Origin: Strigamia acuminata
Lineage: Eukaryota > Arthropoda > Chilopoda > Geophilomorpha > Linotaeniidae
Assembly (NCBI GenBank): GCA_949358305.1
Contig: OX442314.1
Coordinates: 33,723,608-33,787,607 of the forward strand
Reading direction: 5' to 3'
Length of the DNA: 64,000 nucleotides
The number at the start of each line of letters is the position of its first letter. The stretch's first letter is position 1. Below the pieces are notes generated by a model that was given only the letters and a program-made list of their open reading frames with translations, did not search any database and was not told where the DNA came from. Positions 53,626 through 62,018 of this stretch are shown here, piece after piece. The position numbers and the translations under genes were made by a program.

Positions 53626-54779
53626 ATACTTTAACTTTAGTGATGGATTTAAAATGGCACAAATACTAAGAAGAGATTCTGATGTGAAATGCGCATATTG
53701 CTGTAACTTGACCAGGGTTGCATTTACGGCTGCTACAAGAATATCATTCTTTTGCAAAGATGTATTACTCTTAAGGCAGCAGATAAACCAGTTCTGGACT
53801 GATATAATAGATGCCCCTGTCGAAGTTTTAGACATACAACGTTTGTTGCTTGTTTGAACGTTTCCAAGGTCCCCATAACCAAATCGATTGCAGCTCAGTT
53901 CGTAATAACTACTGTAGACTCCGTAAATGCTTATCTGTTGCAACTACATCATCAAAGCTGTTTTCAAAACAACAGCACGTTTCCTCATCTTGAATGTTGA
54001 ATTCCATCAAGTTTTGACATTAATGATTGAAACAAAATTATATGATGCGATTATACTTGCAGGCTTCAGATAGCTTTTCTAACATCTGCATTATTCCAAT
54101 GTTATACTAAGAACCGCTAGTCTATTGGGAGATGGCCAAGCGTTGTGTGAACGCCACGCGACCAGGTGCCTTGTCTAACAGTGCTTTGACGTGCAATTTT
54201 TTCTCTGCAAATGCATGCAACAAACTGGCTCGTATAGCATGTCTATTAGGCATTCGTGCTTCGCAGTTAAGCAGCTGGACAAGTTCTTGGAAAACAAGAT
54301 CGTCTACAATCCTGTGTCACACGTTACTACTTGCTATCCACTTTAGTAATACCTTGGCGAAACGTTTTTGATGTAATTGGTCTACAAAGATTGTGATTTG
54401 GTCGTTTGGTATTTGGGTCCCAGTTCTGTTCAATGTAATTTCTTCAAATGGTTCAGCTTTTAAGCTGAAAGTAAAACATGTTGTACAATAATTACATTTC
54501 ATGGTTTTTTTTTATCTTTGTTTCTGGCCCTTTTCTTGACAATTGTAACAAGTATCTAATTAAATTGGTCTTACCGTCACTGGATACTGTATATCCTTTG
54601 TCACGTTGATTAAACTTTCCTACGGGCTTCTGGGATGTCTCACTTACACCACTTGATGGACTTGTATCACTTGTAATTTTATTTGACATGAAATGGCGTC
54701 AGATACTTTGGAAAAAGTAAAGTTTGCTTCTGGCCATTGGCAAATGGATTGCACTAACATTTCAAATTACCGGTACTTC

Positions 54780-55060
54780 CAAACTCTATTGTTGACTGTG
54801 TATGCCAAGACTTTGTCGGTTGGTTACTGTTTGATGACAGCCATCTGCACCCTTGCAATAAATGTGTCTATGTCCTCGTTATCATTTTTTCAGATGGAAT
54901 AAAAATCTTCAAGTAACTTTGCATTGCGTGCCAAAGAAGTCGGCTCATACAGTTTCTTGAGGTAATCCCAAACCTTTTTACTGGTTGCCAATGTTGTTTA
55001 AATTGTGTCACCTGGTTGTAAAATCCCGTATGAGGGTCTCCACCACCAGGGGGTGTAATA
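54780..55060 (-). pseudogene. Copia-type Gag relic
   Basis: The minus strand reads VWDYLKKLYEPTSLARNAKL, then DNEDIDTFIARVQMAVIKQ, with intervening stops. This matches the helical core of Ty1/copia Gag. No protease or integrase follows in order. Confidence 0.55.
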
Positions 55061-55559
55061 TTGTAATCTAGCGACCACAGAGGCACAGAACGTGATCTCT
55101 GATCTGGCACTTCCAGCTCCACCATCAACACGTGTGCGAATTAAATAAACTGCTTGAATCTAAAACATTCCTAGAGAATCCCTTCTAATAATTATCAACA
55201 GCCAGTTTGGCTAATGGCGGTTTGAGTCGTGTGAAAACACTGTTGCACAACACACCTCGTGCTTTTGTCCTTCCTCTTAGCAAATTTGGCTTAGATCTCT
55301 CTCTTGGCTGCTGGCTCAGGTTCCGCTTCAGATCCATCATGAAAGTTTCATAAATTTAGTTCTTGTAGAAGGAATTGAATGTCCAGCTTTCATTTCTCGT
55401 AATTATGCTTGTCCAGGGGCTCAATACCCCATGCTGACGTTAGTCCTTGTTTGCCGGCCAAGTTTGAAATTTCCAAAAGTTCAAATTTTTAAACTTCGGA
55501 TTGAGGCGAAGGCAGAGCCTCTTCAAATGTAAGTGGCTCCTTGATGACGCAATAAATGC

Positions 55560-55860
55560 TACTGCGTTTTGACATTATATTAGCTGACTCGTTGTTCTGC
55601 TTTGCGAAGATTTGCAGTAACCTCGGACCAGCAACATCCTTCCATCAGGGAATGGTCCCAGGAAGTTCATTGCCAATCCCTGCCACGGTCGCTCAGGCTA
55701 GGTGGTTATTTGTAAAGGCTCTTGTCACCATCATGCTAGCCTGACACGGGATGCAGTGTGAAATCGCTTTCTCTACTCTTATCCAAACCTGGAAATTATA
55801 TCTTTCATGCAATAAACTTTTAGTCTTTACAATGCCCTGATTACCTCTATGGGTCATTCA
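55560..55860 (-). pseudogene. Gypsy-type integrase relic
   Basis: The minus strand reads GNQGIVKTKSLLHERYNF and VEKAISHCIPCQAS, like an HHCC integrase zinc domain, then MNFLGPFPDGRMLLV, like the start of the catalytic core. Frames are broken. It appears unrelated to the copia Gag relic next to it. Confidence 0.5.
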
Positions 55861-56412
55861 ACTCCACAACTCCTCGCCCTCAATGATTCTGGGACCAAGA
55901 GCTGAATACGCAAACACAGCCGCTCTATTCTGGTTGATGGCCTTTGGAATTGTGGCGAATGGTCGCCACTTTTAGGTCAAGTGTAATGGCAGAAAATGTG
56001 GGAGAGGGTGAGGGTGGTTTTGCCCATGCGGACACTGACCTAACCCACCACCACACTGGACACTGACCTAACCCACCACCAGAGGTAGCGTAGTTGGTCA
56101 GCGGCGCTCTCAGGAGGGCGTAAAATGGAGGACACTAACGCCACTTATCCATAAGGGATCTTAGAACCTAAGGTCCAGGTCAGAAATGGGGAAAGAAAGC
56201 AAACAGGTCTTAACTCTTTGAAAACCAATGCTTTACTGAATTAACAATACATAATTTTCTAACAATGAAAACTTTGAAAAAAAGAAAACACTTAATCATA
56301 ACAGCAAAGCATTCTTGTAAGAATAGCACATGCAAGGAAAAGGCTTAAACTAGGCTTAAAGCCTGGTTCACACTTGCGGAACGTATCCGGGGTTTGCTGC
56401 AAATGAGCTGTG

Positions 56413-56565
56413 ATTGGCTGCGGAAAAAAAACGCGCGGAAAACTAGAAATATTTTCTAGTTTTGACCATTGTTTTATCCACGAGCATATCACCAGTGCAC
56501 GTCGGTACGACGTCGTCTGGAAAACCGTCAGGTTACCAAAACGTATACATCTTGCGATATATAAG
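56413..56565 (+). promoter_or_regulatory. Promoter-like region of the large fusion ORF
   Basis: An inverted CCAAT box (ATTGG, 56413-56417, within TGATTGGCTG) and a good TATA box (TATATAAG, 56558-56565) lie upstream of the ATG at 56627, leaving room for a short 5' leader. Part of this region (GCACGTCGGTACGACGTCG) recurs near 44905, so it belongs to the gene family. Confidence 0.55.
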
Positions 56566-56626
56566 GCGATACAACATTGTATTTACTTCATATCGTTTCA
56601 ATTCGAATCAAATCTAACAACTCACG

Positions 56627-59600
56627 ATGAACTTCGTTTTGGACGTGCCGAGTCTCCAGGACATTTTATTCGTCAAAACCGCAGTTAGTTTGTGGAAGCG
56701 CCACCCGATCGCATGGTGCGGAACAATCGTAACAAACAAGCAGCAATGGTCTAAAGTCGAAAACGGTGTTTGTGAGCAAATGGATGCCTTGATTATTCCT
56801 GTAGTATGGAAACCTCAATTACGCGCAATGATCGAACAAGTTGGCAGAGAACTGCACGATTGGCTCAAACAATTAACGACACAAGTGTTCGATCTTCGTT
56901 CCGAACAATTGATGAAATCGCTAACCGAATGCACGCAATGGACGATGCACGGGAAAGTAAACGCAACGGAAACGGCGCGAGTTCTGTCGAGGTTGGAAAG
57001 TTTTACGATCAAAACCCGATTCGACATTGCCTGCATGTTTGCCATCGCAGACGAAGTTGAGCATCTCTGGAAAGCATTTACCGATTCTGACGACGAAAAG
57101 ACACCGGTGCAAAGTCTGATGTATAACTTTTGGAAAACCGTTTCATTCGATGTCGATTCACCTCAAATTACCGACGACATGAAATCCGAAGTGTTTTTAA
57201 AGAGCGTTGCCGAACGAAACCAAAGTGCAGTCGAATATGTTTGGTCGACAATGCGAGAGAGCGAAAGAACTGCGTTGATCGCTAGATTTTTGCAGACTGA
57301 AAGCGAGTTTGAGTTGTTGATCGAGCTGATAATAAACGATTACCTGGCCAATGGCGGCGAAGGATGTAGTCGTGGAATCGGCATCATGTGTTTTCTGCTT
57401 TCTCAGATGACCACAAAACAAGTGGATGCAATGATGAGGTCGCGATTCGGTCCTCGTCTTTGTTTTTCATTGCTTTTAGACTTTTTCACCGTGGATTTGT
57501 TCACGCCATGTTTGCGTCACATTTTGAATGCGATTCCAGGTGATTTCTTCTACGAGTTATTTCTGAGAATGTGCGAAATGTTTTTTCTGACTGAATGCCT
57601 CTATTTTCGTAAGATTAGGAGATGTATTTCACATTTATGGTCAGAAGCTCTTCCCGGTCTCAGGAGTTATATTGAGGGTCATAAATTCGTGTTGGTTGTG
57701 ACTCAGTTGGTCATTTCCAAAGATTTGGTTAATTTAGAATTGCTGCTGAAGGATTTGGGCGTTGAAAAAAGGAGGAGAGTTTTGTCAAAGTGTCTGTGCT
57801 TACTACTTTCTAATGAATATTCGTTGAATTGGAGTTTCATCAAGACCGTGGCGAAAAAATATGTCACGACGCGCGAGGAAATGACAACTTTTAAGATGGG
57901 TTGTTGTAAGATGGCTTACAGAGTGTTTATTGCTTTAAGCGAGTGCAAATGTAAGTGGAAAACGGGTAAGAAATTTCTGAAGTTTTGTTTTGGTAATAAG
58001 GCCACGGCAATCGATGAAATCAGAACACGTTTCGGGCTGTATTATTTCACAAGAGCCCAAGAGCAAAAGTTCATTTGTCAAAGGCTTTGGCTACACGTAG
58101 AACATCTGGTTAAGGCTAAAAACGAGGAAGAACACTTGACTGTAATGTCGTGTTATACGGGTTATTCGTGTACACCCGTAGATTTTCTGTTCTTGGAATG
58201 GCTGTTTAGGGAGAAGACAGTGGCGGAAATAAGACGAATTCTATCGGTTTGTTTTGCTTACTTTATTGATGTCGATCGTAGGTCGGAAACGTTAGATTCG
58301 ATCAAAGTAGTCGCTAAAAGGTTTATTACGACGGAAGATGAATTGGATGCTTTCAAGAAACACTGCTCGTATTTTGCATACCAAGTTTGCACTCGTGATT
58401 ATGAGTTGTTTCTAAAAATGAGAGCTTTATTGATTGAAATGAGAAAATCGAAATTAACATTAAAATTAAGCAAGTGTCATTTTTTGTGCGGTGAAGTGAA
58501 TTTTTTGGGGCTACGTTTGACGGCGGAGGGGTTACGGCCAGGGTTGGAGAAAACAAGCGCCATTAGAAATTTCCCGACGCCAGTAGATGTAAGGGGAGTT
58601 AGGAGCTTTTTGGGATTGTGTGGTTATTTTAGGCGATTTGTGGCGGGCTATGCAGTCAAGTGCAGGCCGTTGACAAACTTAACACGCAAGAATGAGCCTT
58701 TTATATGGAAAAAGGAGTGTGAAGCGGCATTTAGGAACTTGATTGGGGAGTTAGTGTCAGCACCGGTGTTAAAGGTGTTTGACAACACGCGCCCATGCGA
58801 AATACACACGGACGCGTCGCAGGAGAAGTTGGGAGCAATACTGATGCAGGGGGATGAGAAAGGAATTTTGCACCCAGTATTATACGCGAGCCGAACGACG
58901 ACGGACTGTGAGCAACGGTACCACTCCACAGAATTAGAATTGCTAGCGGTGGTGTGGGCGGTGCAGCAATTTCGGATGTATGTGTACGGGGGAGAGTTTG
59001 TGATTGTTACCGACTGCGAGGCGGTTAGATATGGGTTGAAAAAGAAGGAGCTGACCCCCCGCATTGGCAGATGGGTACTGCAATTGTCCGAGTACGATTT
59101 TAGAACCGTGCATCGGCCGGGGCTGCTAATGAGCCACGTCGACGCGCTCAGCAGAAATGCTGAACCGCGTCAACAGCCAGAAATTGAGGAAAATGAAGTG
59201 ATGAGTCGATTTCGAGTGAACGAGATCAGATTAATGGGCGGGGACTGGCTGGAAGCGGCGCAGATGAGCGACATCGAGTGCAGGGAAATTAGAGACGCTT
59301 TATTGCAAAATAATAACGAGGGGTTGACCGAGCGAATGCAGAATAAAATACGGCAGTTCACACTCAAAAATGGACACGTATGCCATATTTTGAGAAGAAA
59401 GGGGGAAAAGAAGCGAAAACGAATTTACGTGCCAAAAGGGATACAGCGGCAAATAACGAGAGAAGTGCATGAGTCACACGGGCACCCGGCGACAGAGGGG
59501 ACCATGGATGCGATTCTTAAAAGATTTTGGTTCCCGAGAATGCGGAAATTTGTGAAAGCCATTATTGGGTCCTGCGTCAAGTGTTTGATTTACAAAGAGC

Positions 59601-60466
59601 CAGGGGGACGGCGACCAGGGGCACTGAACGTGATAATTCGAGAGAAAGTGCCGTGGCACACGGTCCACCTGGACCACGTGGGGCCATTCCCAAAGAGCGG
59701 GGGTTACAAATATGTGCTGGTGGCAGTGTGCAATTACTCGAAGGTGACATTTTTGAGGGCAACAAAATCAACAAGCGCGAAAGAAACTTGCCGAAAATTG
59801 AGAGAGCTGTGTATGCGGATGTGGGTCCCCACGCGAGTCATCACCGATAGGGGGACCGCATTTAAGAATAACGAGTTCGCCGAATTGTGTAACGAATTGG
59901 GGGTGGGACATGTCCTGACCTCCACCGAAAATCCAAGGGCCAACGGGCAAATTGAGCGGACAAACAGAACACTGGTGCCAATGATGGCGAGCTGCGTGGT
60001 GAAAGCGGATGGGAGTGACTGGACGACGCATTTAAACCAGATCGAGGTCGCAATAAATTCGAGAACGAGCAGGAGCACCGGGAAGACACCGATGGAGGTG
60101 CTCTACGGATTCCAACCACGAACCGTCATTGAACCAAGATTGGCAGCGGTCGCGGTCGAAGATAACGACGAAGAAGAGGCAGACTTTGAGCGGACACGAG
60201 ACGAGGCGCACGACGCGCTCACAGCGGCGCAAGTGCGTCAAAAGAAAGCTTTTGATCGGCATCGGGGGCCGAATAAAATGTTTAAAGAGGGGGACGTGGT
60301 CGTTGTGCGGCGAAAGGCACTCGCGGCGCAAGGGGCGGCGGGGAAATTGTCAGCACTATATCGGCGGCCGTTGCGAATCGGGCGCAAGATCTCCGACACG
60401 GTGTATGAGGTACAGAGCTTCGAGGACCCGCCTCGATACCGTGTCACGGCGCCAACAGACTGTTAG
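56627..60466 (+). CDS. Fusion ORF: unknown helical protein joined to Gypsy RNase H and integrase
   Basis: One uninterrupted 1279-codon frame. Residues 1 to about 600 form an all-helical protein of unknown family with internal similarity (FIKTVAKKYVTTREEM near 404, SIKVVAKRFITTEDEL near 563); a relative is the pseudogene at 36568-37330. At about residue 605 it passes without a stop into RT thumb sequence (LTLKLSKCHFLCGEVNFLGL). Then come RNase H (HTDASQEKLGAIL, TELELLAVVWAV, VTDCEAV, SHVDALSR), the integrase zinc domain (HESHGHPA, CVKCLIYK), the D,D-E core (HLDHVGPFPKSGG, VITDRGTAF, NPRANGQIERTN) and an SH3-like end. The RT catalytic half (YxDD) is absent. The last two codons, TGT TAG, are the first bases of the Copia LTR at 60461. 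G-content rises visibly after about 58495. Confidence 0.85.
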   Translation: MNFVLDVPSLQDILFVKTAVSLWKRHPIAWCGTIVTNKQQWSKVENGVCEQMDALIIPVVWKPQLRAMIEQVGRELHDWLKQLTTQVFDLRSEQLMKSLTECTQWTMHGKVNATETARVLSRLESFTIKTRFDIACMFAIADEVEHLWKAFTDSDDEKTPVQSLMYNFWKTVSFDVDSPQITDDMKSEVFLKSVAERNQSAVEYVWSTMRESERTALIARFLQTESEFELLIELIINDYLANGGEGCSRGIGIMCFLLSQMTTKQVDAMMRSRFGPRLCFSLLLDFFTVDLFTPCLRHILNAIPGDFFYELFLRMCEMFFLTECLYFRKIRRCISHLWSEALPGLRSYIEGHKFVLVVTQLVISKDLVNLELLLKDLGVEKRRRVLSKCLCLLLSNEYSLNWSFIKTVAKKYVTTREEMTTFKMGCCKMAYRVFIALSECKCKWKTGKKFLKFCFGNKATAIDEIRTRFGLYYFTRAQEQKFICQRLWLHVEHLVKAKNEEEHLTVMSCYTGYSCTPVDFLFLEWLFREKTVAEIRRILSVCFAYFIDVDRRSETLDSIKVVAKRFITTEDELDAFKKHCSYFAYQVCTRDYELFLKMRALLIEMRKSKLTLKLSKCHFLCGEVNFLGLRLTAEGLRPGLEKTSAIRNFPTPVDVRGVRSFLGLCGYFRRFVAGYAVKCRPLTNLTRKNEPFIWKKECEAAFRNLIGELVSAPVLKVFDNTRPCEIHTDASQEKLGAILMQGDEKGILHPVLYASRTTTDCEQRYHSTELELLAVVWAVQQFRMYVYGGEFVIVTDCEAVRYGLKKKELTPRIGRWVLQLSEYDFRTVHRPGLLMSHVDALSRNAEPRQQPEIEENEVMSRFRVNEIRLMGGDWLEAAQMSDIECREIRDALLQNNNEGLTERMQNKIRQFTLKNGHVCHILRRKGEKKRKRIYVPKGIQRQITREVHESHGHPATEGTMDAILKRFWFPRMRKFVKAIIGSCVKCLIYKEPGGRRPGALNVIIREKVPWHTVHLDHVGPFPKSGGYKYVLVAVCNYSKVTFLRATKSTSAKETCRKLRELCMRMWVPTRVITDRGTAFKNNEFAELCNELGVGHVLTSTENPRANGQIERTNRTLVPMMASCVVKADGSDWTTHLNQIEVAINSRTSRSTGKTPMEVLYGFQPRTVIEPRLAAVAVEDNDEEEADFERTRDEAHDALTAAQVRQKKAFDRHRGPNKMFKEGDVVVVRRKALAAQGAAGKLSALYRRPLRIGRKISDTVYEVQSFEDPPRYRVTAPTDC

Positions 60467-60927
60467 GAAGATGCCCAACTGTTTGATCTTATCGGTTGCA
60501 TGTTTCCCGTTAAATGCAACGTGTGTGTCATTGCAATTCTGTATCCGTGTTACATTGGTTGATATTGACTTTTAAACCCTTGTTCCTGTGCTAAGTGCCC
60601 CAACCAATGTGCTTATTAGCAATGACATGCCCATATGTCGTCTGCTCTAATATGAGCGCTTATCTTTTAGTTTCTCATGGCCTTTGTTTACATTATCGAT
60701 TGTTTATGCCGAGTTTACTTTACTTTTGTTATGTAAAGAATGAGTCCTTGTCTGTTAACAATGATTCATTCTACTTCAAGTTTTGTAGCCTCGAAAGAGG
60801 TGCGCTTTTATTTTTGGCCCACTCATCTCGATGAATAAAGATGGCGGTCGCATGATGCGAGTTCCCGCACCTGTTAATTCGACTCTCAGCTCTTTCCCTT
60901 TGATGTCCGGCGCCTACAAGCCTATCA
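60461..60927 (+). repeat. 5' LTR of Copia element D
   Basis: TGTTAGGAAGAT...CCTATCA, 467 bp, with AATAAA at 60834-60839. It ends two bases before the primer-binding site. The left edge cuts the Gypsy integrase coding sequence of the fusion ORF. The five bases before it (CAGAC, 60456-60460) should recur after the 3' LTR, outside the window. Confidence 0.8.
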
Positions 60928-60929
60928 TA

Positions 60930-60947
60930 TGGTAGCAGAGGATGGTT
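60930..60947 (+). promoter_or_regulatory. Primer-binding site of element D (initiator tRNA-Met)
   Basis: TGGTAGCAGAGGATGGTT is the exact 18-base complement of the 3' end of eukaryotic initiator tRNA-Met (AACCATCCTCTGCTACCA), the usual primer for Ty1/copia elements. Confidence 0.85.
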
Positions 60948-62018
60948 GACGACGCGGCCAACCGTTTGTGATACGTTTGCGGCAAGTTTCGGGACGAAAC
61001 GGACATCGTGGATTCGTCGGTATCGTCGCAAAGACGTATCAGCGGATTCGAGGAGTTTGTGAAGCTGACAACGTGTGCGGACGTTTGCGGAAGCATTTCT
61101 GGACCGAACAGTGTAAGAATTGTCGAAATTCTGTGCGAAATAAGCACATTGCTCGATATAAAGAGGATTTTCTTCTGCGGGCGCCATTTTGTTTGGGTTT
61201 TCATCGCGAGAAGCCAACCGAGAATCGTGTATACGGACCTGTACACGTTCTCATCGTGATTCGACGCGAGAATACGTCGAATCGACGTCGTTTTTGGATC
61301 GTTTTGGATCGATTCGCCGTGGGAAACGACGGAAGCCATCGTCCGAAGCGAATTCTTCGACGGCGGCCATTTTCGTCAAAGTAGGCGAAAAACGACGTGT
61401 TTTTTTTTTCAATTTGAGCAGAGAAGTCCTGTTAGCGGGTTAAACATACGCGCAGGCATTCGACCAGAAGACCAGTTAGCGGGTTAAACGTACGCGCTGG
61501 CATTTTCCCGAGGTTTTGTGCACGGAGCACATCCTACGAAGGTGCGGACGAGCACGTTGAGTCGACGTGCATCGATTTCACGACGTGGGATCAGCGAGGG
61601 AATTTTTGCGACGCAAACCAACCCGCAAAACAACGGATTTTCACCTTGCCAACTATTATTTAGTTTTAAGTTGTCGAAATTCCTTGTTAATAAGCTTAAG
61701 GTTTTGTTTGGGGGTCTTGTAGTATCCTTTCCACCCTTTACGCAGTCGCGTAGTGGAATTGTATTTTTGCGTAGGCTTTCTCTGGCCACCGAGTGTCCCG
61801 CGGTCCTAGGAGTCCGGTCGGAACTCGGGAGATACTACGTAAAGTTTTTCGTCTCACTTAGTGAGATTTGTCCAAGGGAGACTGTATAATTTTCGCCTAA
61901 ACCTTTTGGGGGTTTACGCCATTTGTAAAAGCGTAAAAAGTGTGTTTTGTGCTTCATTTGGTGTGTGCGACGATTTATTTTGTGAAAAAGTGCAATCTTC
62001 GCGACGAAACGACTAGAT
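60948..62018 (+). other. Long untranslated leader of element D
   Basis: About 1.07 kb without a conserved frame. Contains a direct repeat GTTAGCGGGTTAAACRTACG at 61431 and 61475 and several CGACG-rich short motifs. Confidence 0.6.

Larger units (their letters stand above)
51690..54689 (-). pseudogene. Decayed hAT (BED-finger) transposase, interrupted
   Basis: Minus-strand pieces in order: N-terminus and BED-like CNYC (54689-54430); LLKWIASSNV, FQELVQLLNCEARMP and KALLDKAPGRVAF (about 54400-54140); VAAVNATLVKLQQYA and CAILNPSLKLKY (about 53760-53630); and, beyond a nested insertion, a C-terminal dimerisation-like segment TSVPIKKVFFSGVDLL (about 51810-51870). These follow the order of BED-type hAT transposases. 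Many stops and frameshifts are present. The insertion at 52211-53625 falls right after the KLKY codons. Confidence 0.65.

Noticed and set aside
53374-53943. A single 189-residue gene on the minus strand
   Set aside because: It crosses the junction of a nested transposon and the hAT remnant; the two parts are unrelated.
59474-60447. Minus-strand and alternate-frame ORFs over the integrase region
   Set aside because: Shadows of the fusion ORF; no motifs.
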